The notes under the pieces are model-generated. The model was not told the DNA's origin and searched no databases. It saw only the letters and a list, made by a program, of their open reading frames with translations. DNA of 14,850 nt from JBGTCY01 sp041748615 (GTDB taxonomy: Bacteria; Bacteroidota; Bacteroidia; Chitinophagales; CAIOSU01), in assembly GCA_041748615.1 (NCBI GenBank), contig JBGTCY010000078.1, positions 1 through 14,850 of the forward strand. Reading direction: 5' to 3'. The position numbers were made by a program, and so were the translations under genes. Of this stretch, positions 1-7,660 are shown piece after piece. Each line of letters opens with the position of its first letter. The stretch's first letter is position 1.

Positions 1-3000
1 TTCTTTTGTTTTGGGTTTCTTTTTTTCAAACGTCTGTTTCAGGTAGGTGGAAATCACTACGCCATCATCGGTGGCGATGCCGAACAATGCGATAAATCCT
101 ACCCACACCGCCACACTCAGATTAAATGTGCGCATCTGAAACAGTTCGCGCATATTGGTTCCGAATATTGAAAAATTCATGAACCAATCCTGTCCGTAAA
201 GCCACAGCATCATAAATCCGCCTGCAAATGCAAGCATAATGGCGGAGAAAATAAACAGCGCAGTGGCAGTGGAACGAAACTGAAAATAGAGAATGAGAAA
301 TATCACAAACAGCACAACAGGAATAACCACCATCAGCCGCTTCTCCGCCCGCAACTGATTTTCATAGCTGCCGGAAAAAATAAAACTGACGCCCGCGGGC
401 ACTGCCAATTCTCCTGTCTTGATTTTTTCCTGTAAAAACTTTTGCGCATCCTCCACAACGGTTACTTCCGCAAATCCATCTTTCTTATCTAACAAAACAT
501 AACCCACCAAAAAAGTATTTTCCCCGCGTATCATTCCGGGACCGGGACGGAAAGTGATTTCGGCAATTTCACTAAGAAGAATTTGCGCTCCTGTTGGCGT
601 GGGAATGAGAATGCGTTTGAGCATCTCCGGGTCATCGCGCCATTCGCGGGCGTAGCGGGCGCGGATATTAAAACGCTCGCGTCCTTCAACGGTGGTAGTA
701 AGCGGCATTCCGCCAATCGCCACTTCAATATACATCTGCACTTCGCCAATGTTCAGCCCATAGCGCCCCATCGCCCTGCGGTCAAGTATGATTTCCAAAT
801 AGGGCTTGCCCAAGCTGCGGTCGGCAAAAACGGCTTCGGCTTTTACAGAGGGAACTTCCTTGAGCAGTTGTTCCAATTTCAAACTGAATTCTTCAATGGT
901 TTTCAAATCGGGACCGAATACTTTCATTCCCATTGGCGCGCGCATTCCGGTTTGCAGCATCACCAATCTTGTCTCAATCGGTTGCAGCTTGGGTGCGGAT
1001 GTTACGCCCGGAATATTTTTCGTGGCATTGATAATTTCATCCCAGATATCCTGTGGCGTTTTGATGTGGTCGCGCCATTGGCGGAAATATTTGCCTTTTT
1101 TGTCGGGGATTAGGTTTCCGTTTTCGTCACGGGCGAATTCGTGTTGGGCAGGGTCGGGGGCAAGCCCCGACCGTACGGTTTTAAAGCTGATGGGATATCC
1201 GTTTTCATCCGTGATGTATTCGGATTTATACAAAATAATATTTTCAAACATGGATACGGGCGCGGGGTCTAATGCGCTTTCCACACGACCGGCTTTGCCG
1301 ACAACGGTTTCCACTTCGGGAATTGCCTGAACGCGCATATCCAACTGCTGCAAAAAACGCAGGTTGGCTTCCACTCCCGAATGAGGCATGGAGGTAGGCA
1401 TCAGCAGAAATGAGCCTTCGTCCAATGAAGGCATGAATTCCTTGCCCATTCCCGGAAAAGCATGGGCAAGGTCTCTCCAGACTTTCGTGGCGCGTATATT
1501 CCAGCCGACTTTGTCAAATGATTTCGGAACGAAACCAAACACTTTCGGGAAACCCAGCCATATATTTACTCCCAGCAAAATGAGAAAAGCGGGAATTAGC
1601 AAAAACAACGCTTTATGCTCTAAACACCATCCGAGAATTTTCGGATAGAAGTAGATAAAAATTCTGAATGTACCCAGCACTAATCCGATAATCAGCAGGA
1701 TGAAAATGAAGTTGATGAATAAACTGTTTTGAACGCCAAGCGGCATCCATTCCCTTGCCAATAGCCACGCGACAGCGATTGCTATAATTATAATGAAGAT
1801 GTAATCTGGAAATTTTTTGAATGAGAATTTTTTCTCTGATTGTTGTGTGCCTGATTTTGTTTTCCTTGCTTTTATTGAAAACAAAAAATGCGCGAATGCA
1901 GGCAGCATAAATAATGTGATAATCAGCGCAGCCACCAATGCAAAAGTTTTCGTGTAAGCCAACGGACCGAATAATTTTCCTTCAGCCGCCTGCAAAGTGA
2001 ATACAGGCAGAAAGCTCACAATGGTAGTGGATACTGCGGTAAGGATGGCAGTCGCCACTTCGGTGGAGGCGTTGTAAACCGTAGTGAGCATGGATTGCTC
2101 CGGTGGCGCTTCTTCTTTGTGGCGAAGGATATTTTCGGAGAGAATAATCCCCAAGTCCACCATGGTTCCTATGGCGATGGCGATGCCGGAGAGCGCCACG
2201 ATGTTGGCGTCCACATTGAAATATTTCATCATGATGAAGCACATCAGCACCGCCAGCGGCAGCAATGCTGAAATCATCAGCGAAGCGCGCAGGTGCAACA
2301 CCATGATGAGAATGACAATAATCGTAATGAGTATTTGCAGACTGATGGCTTCATACAAAGTGCCGAGCGTTTCATAAATCAGTTGCGTGCGGTCGTAAAA
2401 CGGGACAATCGTTACTTTGGAAACCGTGCCGTCAGCCAATGTTTTGGAAGGAAGACCGGGAGTGATTTCTGCAATTTTTTCTTTTACATTCTGAATGACT
2501 TTCAGAGGATTATCACCATATCTTGCCACCACCACACCGCCAACGGCTTCCACACCGCCTTTGTCTAAAAAACCGCTGTGTCCTCTTGGCGCAGGACCAA
2601 TATTCACTTTTGCAATATCACGAATACGTATAGGAACATTATCGGTAACTTTTACGACAGCCTGTTCAATATCATCCAATGTTTTTACATATCCCAATCC
2701 GCGCACATAATATTCCACCAAATTGAACTCCACCGTGTTGGCGCCCACATCCAGATTGCTGTTGCGAATGGCGTCCGCCACCATCATCATGTTCACGCCA
2801 TGCGCCTTGAGCGCCACCGGGTCAAGGTCAACCTGATACTCTTTCACAAAGCCGCCAATGGAAGCCACCTCCGAAACGCCCCCCGCAGCAGTCAGCGAAT
2901 AGCGTACATAATAATCCTGAATGGTGCGCAACTCATGCGGGTCCCATCCTCCGGCAGGGTTGCCTTTTTCATCGCGCCCTTCCAAGGTGTACCAGAAAAT

Positions 3001-3450
3001 TTGTCCCAAGGCAGTGGCATCAGGACCAAGGGTTGGAGAAACGCCTTCGGGCAAAAGCGAAGAAGAAAGCGAACTCAATTTTTCCAATACTCTTGTTCTG
3101 CTCCAGTAGTATTCTACATCTTCACTAAAAATAATTGATATAAAAGATAACCCGAACATGGAGGTGCTGCGGATGGCTGTCACTCCGGGCATTCCCAATA
3201 ATGCAGTCGTGAGCGGATAAGTGATTTGGTCTTCTACATCCTGCGGGCTGCGCCCCATCCATTCGGTGAAAACGATTTGCTGGTTTTCGCCAATGTCGGG
3301 AATGGCGTCAACGGGAACAGGGTCGCGCGGAAGAAAAGTGATGTTCCAGTTGAAGGGCGCGGTAGAAATCCCCCACCCGACAAACAGGAGCAGCAGCAGG
3401 ACGACTACGAGTTTGTTTTCAAGGAAGAATTTGATGATGGCGTTGAGCAT
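1..3450 (-). CDS. cusA: CusA-type heavy-metal RND efflux pump, inner-membrane subunit (C-terminus beyond window)
   Basis: Proton-driven pump that would move Cu(I)/Ag(I) from periplasm or membrane into a CusCBA-type channel. The frame is open for 1150 residues from the ATG at 3450 to the left edge with no stop, so only the C-terminus is missing. Seen: the early IPDIGENQ and GRSPQDVEDQITYPL motifs (about 50-78), a TM4-like segment GIAIAIGTMVD with Asp432, and a SFLPVF segment near 479. Three Met residues (684, 734, 831) sit in contexts matching E. coli CusA Met573, Met623 and Met672, the known Cu/Ag ligands, which supports Cu/Ag over Zn/Co/Cd. Two extra hydrophobic stretches (about 549-566 and 577-598) lie between the usual TM6 and TM7, making it longer than the roughly 1050-residue E. 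coli protein. An 11-12 residue insertion near 758-769 comes from a palindromic element. The gene starts 2 nt after the oxidase stop, so translation is probably coupled; no clear Shine-Dalgarno site is visible. Confidence 0.93.
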   Translation of the reverse strand, partial: MLNAIIKFFLENKLVVVLLLLLFVGWGISTAPFNWNITFLPRDPVPVDAIPDIGENQQIVFTEWMGRSPQDVEDQITYPLTTALLGMPGVTAIRSTSMFGLSFISIIFSEDVEYYWSRTRVLEKLSSLSSSLLPEGVSPTLGPDATALGQIFWYTLEGRDEKGNPAGGWDPHELRTIQDYYVRYSLTAAGGVSEVASIGGFVKEYQVDLDPVALKAHGVNMMMVADAIRNSNLDVGANTVEFNLVEYYVRGLGYVKTLDDIEQAVVKVTDNVPIRIRDIAKVNIGPAPRGHSGFLDKGGVEAVGGVVVARYGDNPLKVIQNVKEKIAEITPGLPSKTLADGTVSKVTIVPFYDRTQLIYETLGTLYEAISLQILITIIVILIMVLHLRASLMISALLPLAVLMCFIMMKYFNVDANIVALSGIAIAIGTMVDLGIILSENILRHKEEAPPEQSMLTTVYNASTEVATAILTAVSTTIVSFLPVFTLQAAEGKLFGPLAYTKTFALVAALIITLFMLPAFAHFLFSIKARKTKSGTQQSEKKFSFKKFPDYIFIIIIAIAVAWLLAREWMPLGVQNSLFINFIFILLIIGLVLGTFRIFIYFYPKILGWCLEHKALFLLIPAFLILLGVNIWLGFPKVFGFVPKSFDKVGWNIRATKVWRDLAHAFPGMGKEFMPSLDEGSFLLMPTSMPHSGVEANLRFLQQLDMRVQAIPEVETVVGKAGRVESALDPAPVSMFENIILYKSEYITDENGYPISFKTVRSGLAPDPAQHEFARDENGNLIPDKKGKYFRQWRDHIKTPQDIWDEIINATKNIPGVTSAPKLQPIETRLVMLQTGMRAPMGMKVFGPDLKTIEEFSLKLEQLLKEVPSVKAEAVFADRSLGKPYLEIILDRRAMGRYGLNIGEVQMYIEVAIGGMPLTTTVEGRERFNIRARYAREWRDDPEMLKRILIPTPTGAQILLSEIAEITFRPGPGMIRGENTFLVGYVLLDKKDGFAEVTVVEDAQKFLQEKIKTGELAVPAGVSFIFSGSYENQLRAEKRLMVVIPVVLFVIFLILYFQFRSTATALFIFSAIMLAFAGGFMMLWLYGQDWFMNFSIFGTNMRELFQMRTFNLSVAVWVGFIALFGIATDDGVVISTYLKQTFEKKKPKTKE
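1144..1178. repeat. REP-like palindromic element inside cusA
   Basis: The arms GGTCGGGG (1152-1159) and CCCCGACC (1165-1172) form a perfect 8-bp stem around a 5-nt loop. An adjoining 8-bp palindrome, CCGTACGG, spans 1171-1178. The element is more GC-rich than the surrounding coding sequence. In the pump frame it encodes residues around TVRSGLAPDPAQ (about 758-769). The residues on either side, ENGYPISFK and HEFARDENG, read as a continuous domain without it. Element boundaries are estimated. I know of similar short GC-rich hairpins as dispersed repeats in bacterial genomes, but I see only one copy here. Confidence 0.6.
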
Positions 3451-3452
3451 AA

Positions 3453-4946
3453 TTATACAATTTCATAATTCAACATCATCCCGCTGTCTTCATGTTCAAG
3501 GTTGTGGCAATGAAATACGAATTTTCCTAAATTAGATGTAAACTGCATAAGTACCTTCACTTTTTCTTTGGGCATCACCAACACCGTATCTTTCCAACCT
3601 CCTTCGTGCGGCAATACAACCCCGCGACCTCCCGTTCTTTCCGTCACCTGAAACAACACTCCGTGAATGTGCATCGGGTGCGGCTCATCACCGTTGCCGT
3701 TGTCAAACACCCATGCTTCCGTTGCGCCCGCATTCACGGTTTCATCAATGCGGTTCATATCAAATGTTTTGTTGTTAATCGTATGCGTCATCATGCCGCC
3801 TCCACCGTGACCGCCATGTCCTCCACCATGCGCTTGATTGGAAATATCAAATGTTCTGGTGTTAGCCGGAGCAGACAGCGCAGCAATATTTGACAATGAA
3901 CCGGGGACCGTAAAGCCATCGCTTTCGGCAGCAGCTACTTTGAATTTCATTATGCTGAATGACTGTACGCCCTGCGCAACACCGCCTGAGAAAGTATTGC
4001 TTTGGAGAAAAATTTCAGCGCCAATATTATATGAAGAAAAATCAATCAGCACATCCAATCGTTCACCGGGAGAAAGCAAAACACTGTTTACCGGTTGAGG
4101 AGACGACAGCAAGCCTCCGTCAGAGCCGATGACATAAAATGAAGCATTGTTGCTCAGGGCAAGATTGAAAATCCGGGCATTGGAGCCATTCAAAATTCTG
4201 AAGCGATAAAACCGTGTAGTCACATTCAGATAGGGTGAATATTTTCCATTCACACAAACATATTGTCCCATATATCCCGACATCACTTCGTGGAGCGCGG
4301 GATTATAGGGAAGGCTGTTGTCTGCGCCTTTTCGCTTATCCTGAATGACAAGCGGAATTTCATAATCGCCTGACGGAAGATTTAATCCGGCTTCTTCCGC
4401 GTCATTGATGATGAACAACCCTGCCATGCCTTTAAACACCTGCCTGCCCGTTGTTTCGTGCAGATGCGGGTGAAACCAATACATGCCTGCGCGCTGATTA
4501 AGCGGGAGTGAATACGATTTGCTGCCGCCTGCTGAAATAATGTCTTCAGGATGTCCGTCCATATCGGCAGGAATGAGCAATCCGTGCCAGTGAATATTGG
4601 TCGCTTCAGAAAGATTATTCTGAAAATTGATATTCACACTTTGCCCGTTCTGCGCTCTGAATGCAGGACCGAGTATGCCGCCATTGTAACCCAAAACGGA
4701 AGTTGCCGCTCCCTGAAAAATATCAGCAGATGCGGGTTGCGCTGTCAGCGATGCGGGAACGCTCAAATCCGTGTAAGCGATTAAAGGAAGCAGCGAAGCG
4801 AAATCTCCCTCTGTAACATATACAGGGCGCGCCATCATGTCATCATCCATATCATGATTTTTACAAGAGGATAAAATTGCCGAGGGAAACAGCATTGCTC
4901 CGGCAGAGCCGATGCAGGTTGTTTTTAAGAAATGTTTTCTGTTCAT
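3453..4946 (-). CDS. CueO-like periplasmic multicopper oxidase
   Basis: Three-domain multicopper oxidase of 497 residues, probably oxidising Cu(I) to the less toxic Cu(II) in the periplasm with O2 reduction. The copper-ligand motifs are complete: HWHG (119-122), HPHLH (159-163), HPMHIHG (423-429) and HCHNLEHEDSGM (479-490), which supply the T1 Cys/His/Met and the T2/T3 histidines. The N-terminus (NRKHFLKTT, hydrophobic stretch, then LSSC with Cys28) resembles a degenerate Tat signal with RK in place of RR plus a lipobox, so it may be a lipoprotein. A Gly/His tract with two Met (373-386) sits where CueO carries its Met-rich loop. The start overlaps the ATPase stop as ATGA, and the stop is 2 nt before cusA, so the three are co-translated. 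Substrate is inferred from context; laccase or bilirubin-oxidase activity is possible. Confidence 0.93.
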   Translation of the reverse strand: MNRKHFLKTTCIGSAGAMLFPSAILSSCKNHDMDDDMMARPVYVTEGDFASLLPLIAYTDLSVPASLTAQPASADIFQGAATSVLGYNGGILGPAFRAQNGQSVNINFQNNLSEATNIHWHGLLIPADMDGHPEDIISAGGSKSYSLPLNQRAGMYWFHPHLHETTGRQVFKGMAGLFIINDAEEAGLNLPSGDYEIPLVIQDKRKGADNSLPYNPALHEVMSGYMGQYVCVNGKYSPYLNVTTRFYRFRILNGSNARIFNLALSNNASFYVIGSDGGLLSSPQPVNSVLLSPGERLDVLIDFSSYNIGAEIFLQSNTFSGGVAQGVQSFSIMKFKVAAAESDGFTVPGSLSNIAALSAPANTRTFDISNQAHGGGHGGHGGGGMMTHTINNKTFDMNRIDETVNAGATEAWVFDNGNGDEPHPMHIHGVLFQVTERTGGRGVVLPHEGGWKDTVLVMPKEKVKVLMQFTSNLGKFVFHCHNLEHEDSGMMLNYEIV

Positions 4947-6997
4947 GATAGTTTATATTTTAGAAGTTGAGCATTCACCGCAACGATAATCGTGCTTAAA
5001 CTCATCAGCACCGCACCGACAGCAGGACTTAGCATGATGCCCCAATTATAAAGAACGCCTGCCGCTAAAGGTATGGCGATAATATTGTAACCTGCCGCCC
5101 ACCAGAGGTTTTGGAGCATTTTGCGATAGGTTGCTCTGCCGAATAAAATCAGGTGCGCGATGTCATTGGGATCGGAATTGACCAAAATAATGTCGGCTGT
5201 TTCAGCGGCAATGTCCGTTCCTGAACCAACGGCAATGCCCACGTCTGCCTGCGCAAGGGCGGGCGCATCGTTCACTCCGTCACCCGTCATCGCCACAAAC
5301 TCATTCTGCTGCTGCATCTCTTTTACTTTCTCCAACTTTTCATGCGGAAGCACATTGGCAAGGAAGCCGTCCATACCGAGTTCTTCGCTCACTTTTTTCG
5401 CTACCCTTTCATTATCGCCCGTGAGCAACAGGTTTTTTATGCCTTCGGCTTTCAGTGTTTTTATTGCTTCAAAAGAATTTTCACGCACCTGGTCGGCAAA
5501 AGAAAAACTTCCGCACACCTTCCCGTCAATCATAACATATACGATAGTTCTTGCATCGTCTTCTGCGATTTCACGAAAGAGAATTTTGTTTTCTTTCAAA
5601 TAATTAGGACCCACTACTTTAACTTCTTTTCCCTCGACAATGCCTTCCAATCCTTTGCCCGGCAGGTAATTAAATTTTTCTGATTTCGGAATGGCGATTT
5701 GCAATTCTTTTGCCTTCCGCATTATTCCATTTGCAATAAAATGTTCGGAATGCTGCTCTATGCCGCTCGCCAAACGCAGCAACTCGTTATCGGAGAAACG
5801 ATTGTCAATGACAACCACTTCCTGCAACTCATGCGCCCCTTTCGTGAGCGTTCCTGTCTTGTCAAAAATAATGGTGGTAATCAGCCGCGCATTTTCAAAT
5901 GCGGTGCGGTTTCGGATGAGCAAACCTTTTTGCGCGGAAAGAGAAGTGGACACCGCCACCACCAACGGAACCGCCAAACCGAGCGCGTGCGGACAGGAAA
6001 TGACCATCACCGTTACCATGCGCTCCAAAGCGAAAACAAAGGGAAAGCCAAGCAGCAGCCAAACGCCAAGCGTAAGAACGCCACCAATCAACGCCACGAA
6101 TGTCAAAATTTTAGCTGCGCGGTCGGCAAAATTTTGCGTTTTGGATTTTACTTTCTGCGCGTCTTCCACCAGCTTCACCACCTTGTTGAGATAACTGTCT
6201 TTGCCGGTGCTTGTTACAGTTACTGTCAGTGAGCCATTTCCATTCACGGAACCGCCAATCACCTTGCCGTCTTTCTCTTTTTTTACGGGCTTGCTTTCTC
6301 CCGTCAACATACTTTCGTCAAGGTAGGTCTCGCCATCAGTTACTATTCCGTCAACCGGAATTTTCTCACCGGGCTTCACCATGATAGTATCGCCTGCTTT
6401 CAATTCACTCACGGCAACTTCTTCTACCACGCCATTGCGGACAATGTGCGCTTGCGAAGGCATCATCTTCACCAACAAATCCAGCGCCCGCGATGCGCCT
6501 GCAACGGATTTCATTTCGAAGTAATGTCCGATGAGCATGATGTCAATCAGCGTAGCCATTTCCCAATAAAAATCCATTCCGGGCAGCCCGAAAGTAATCG
6601 CAACACTATACGCCCACGCAACGGTGATGGCTACGCCTATCAAGGTCATCATGCCGATGGCGTTGTTGCGCACTTCGTCATACAAGCCTTTCAAAAATGG
6701 ATAACCGCCATAGAAGAAAATGAAGGTGGCTAACGCAAACAGCACATACTTATCGCCCGGAAAACTCAATTCAAACCCCAACCATTGCTGTAGCATTTGC
6801 GAAAGCGCCAGCACAGGCACTGTGATGACAGCGCACACGATAAAGCGTTTCCAAAAATCCGCTACCGAATGTCCGGCATGTTTGTCGTGTCCGCCAGCCT
6901 CATGGTTTGGCGGATGCTGCTTATCATGCTGCTGCTGCTTTGCCTCCTGAGGCTTGGGTTGTTGTTCTTGGTGATGTTGGTGGTGATGCTGTTCCAT
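4943..6997 (-). CDS. copB: P1B-3-type copper-exporting ATPase (CopB-like)
   Basis: ATP-driven exporter of copper across the inner membrane, 684 residues. Seen: actuator TGES (232-235), transmembrane metal motif CPH (335-337), phosphorylation site DKTGT with Asp379, nucleotide-binding-domain SEH (417-419), TGDGVND (571-577), a YN pair (637-638) and the last-helix signature MSLSTIIVAVNA (665-676). CPH together with MSxSTxxVAxNA is the P1B-3 signature, linked to Cu(II)/Cu(I) or Ag rather than to CPC CopA pumps. The first 44 residues hold 11 His and many Gln, and there is no CxxC metal-binding domain, as usual for CopB. Odd point: the usual SEHP reads SEHF here, so the conserved Pro is lost though the His remains. 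It lies 111 nt downstream of the HYC_CC_PP gene and overlaps the oxidase start by 4 nt. Confidence 0.93.
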   Translation of the reverse strand: MEQHHHQHHQEQQPKPQEAKQQQHDKQHPPNHEAGGHDKHAGHSVADFWKRFIVCAVITVPVLALSQMLQQWLGFELSFPGDKYVLFALATFIFFYGGYPFLKGLYDEVRNNAIGMMTLIGVAITVAWAYSVAITFGLPGMDFYWEMATLIDIMLIGHYFEMKSVAGASRALDLLVKMMPSQAHIVRNGVVEEVAVSELKAGDTIMVKPGEKIPVDGIVTDGETYLDESMLTGESKPVKKEKDGKVIGGSVNGNGSLTVTVTSTGKDSYLNKVVKLVEDAQKVKSKTQNFADRAAKILTFVALIGGVLTLGVWLLLGFPFVFALERMVTVMVISCPHALGLAVPLVVAVSTSLSAQKGLLIRNRTAFENARLITTIIFDKTGTLTKGAHELQEVVVIDNRFSDNELLRLASGIEQHSEHFIANGIMRKAKELQIAIPKSEKFNYLPGKGLEGIVEGKEVKVVGPNYLKENKILFREIAEDDARTIVYVMIDGKVCGSFSFADQVRENSFEAIKTLKAEGIKNLLLTGDNERVAKKVSEELGMDGFLANVLPHEKLEKVKEMQQQNEFVAMTGDGVNDAPALAQADVGIAVGSGTDIAAETADIILVNSDPNDIAHLILFGRATYRKMLQNLWWAAGYNIIAIPLAAGVLYNWGIMLSPAVGAVLMSLSTIIVAVNAQLLKYKLS

Positions 6998-7073
6998 GAT
7001 TTATTATTTTAATGTTGGTGAGATTGATTAGATAAAAGAGAATACGCCAACCTGGCTAATGCAAGCGGCAACG

Positions 7074-7092
7074 GCTCTCACGATGCGAGAGC
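7074..7092 (-). other. Small hairpin ahead of the copper ATPase gene
   Basis: GCTCTC (7074-7079) and GAGAGC (7087-7092) form a 6-bp stem with a 7-nt loop in the 111-nt gap between the HYC_CC_PP gene and the ATPase gene. No T-run follows on the minus strand, so it is not a standard intrinsic terminator. It could be an RNA processing or attenuation hairpin; the function is not established. Confidence 0.3.
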
Positions 7093-7108
7093 GGATAGCA
7101 ATCAAAAA

Positions 7109-7525
7109 TCAAATAAGGAACACCTGTAAAAAAGAAAGCGAAACAGGGTGACGGTCAGGCGGGGCTTTGTAATTCCTGACGGGAGTAGTGTGTCCCTTAT
7201 CTTCAGAGAGAACAGAATTTGCATGAAGCGCAATGAACTGCGGTTGAAGATTGGTCAACTCACGATTGAATACGGGCTTGTAATTATCAGTAATGGAAAT
7301 CTGCGTCAATTCATCTTCGCAGCAAGGCTTTTTGCTGATGTTTTCTCCATCAGCACAATGGGAATTTGCAGAACACATGATAGCATCCATTCCGCAGGAA
7401 GCATCACCAAGGATCGCCAACTTCACTTCTGCCACCCTGCCTCCACAGAAATGACGGATGACAGACAAGTTAGCTGTGCCGAAAAGGAAAACAAGAAGGA
7501 GCGATATGGAAAGAAACTTTCTCAT
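7109..7525 (-). CDS. HYC_CC_PP family small secreted protein
   Basis: Protein of 138 residues with a signal peptide (about 1-20, MRKFLSISLL followed by LVFLFG). It has the spaced motif set used to name a Bacteroidota family: HFC (25-27, in place of HYC), CGM (44-46), KPCC (66-69) and a PP pair (122-123). Seven Cys after the signal suggest metal binding or disulfides in the periplasm, but the biochemical role is unknown. Families of this kind often sit beside heavy-metal efflux genes, and here it is the first gene of the probable copB-oxidase-cusA operon. The ATG at 7525 gives an intact signal peptide. The motif assignment is from memory of the family. Confidence 0.78.
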   Translation of the reverse strand: MRKFLSISLLLVFLFGTANLSVIRHFCGGRVAEVKLAILGDASCGMDAIMCSANSHCADGENISKKPCCEDELTQISITDNYKPVFNRELTNLQPQFIALHANSVLSEDKGHTTPVRNYKAPPDRHPVSLSFLQVFLI

Positions 7526-7536
7526 TTCAGGAGATA

Positions 7537-7544
7537 CAAACGTA
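7537..7544 (-). promoter_or_regulatory. Candidate -7 element for the HYC/ATPase/oxidase/RND operon
   Basis: On the minus strand this reads TACGTTTG, an exact match to the Bacteroidota -7 consensus TAnnTTTG. It lies only 11 nt before the start codon at 7525, implying a very short leader. No good TTTG -33 element is seen at the expected distance, so the call is tentative. Confidence 0.3.
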
Positions 7545-7573
7545 AATGTAGCATTTTATTTCTTTAGCTCGAA

Positions 7574-7608
7574 GCATTCCGACATGTCTAAAATACAATT
7601 CGGTATGC
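7574..7608. promoter_or_regulatory. 35-bp dyad upstream of the copper efflux operon (possible operator)
   Basis: The arms GCATTCCGACATGT (7574-7587) and ACAATTCGGTATGC (7595-7608) are imperfect reverse complements, 11 of 14 positions, around a 7-nt AT-rich centre. It sits 30 bp upstream of the candidate -7 element and 49 bp upstream of the HYC_CC_PP start, where an activator would bind. On the minus strand no T-run follows, so a terminator for the antiporter gene is less likely. It does not match the CueR-type ACCTTCC/GGAAGGT operator. Confidence 0.4.
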
Positions 7609-7660
7609 ATTAATTTTAAAAGGACTTTAATATCCTTATACTTCTGTAGAATCCCTGCCA

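Noticed and set aside
583..1330. Long plus-strand frames opposite cusA
   Set aside because: They overlap the conserved RND gene on the other strand, show no recognisable domain, and have odd His/Phe/Ser-rich composition typical of antisense frames.
5160..6232. Plus-strand frames opposite the copper ATPase
   Set aside because: The minus strand carries the complete set of P-type ATPase motifs here; the plus-strand frames are antisense shadows.
7074..7092. Intrinsic terminator after the HYC_CC_PP gene
   Set aside because: The stem is short and no T-run follows on the minus strand.
7590..7605. ACCGAATTGTAT as a third copy of the operator block
   Set aside because: Only about ten bases resemble CCGGAATTGTAT and no second half-site is found 21 bp away. 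The stretch is better explained as part of the local dyad.
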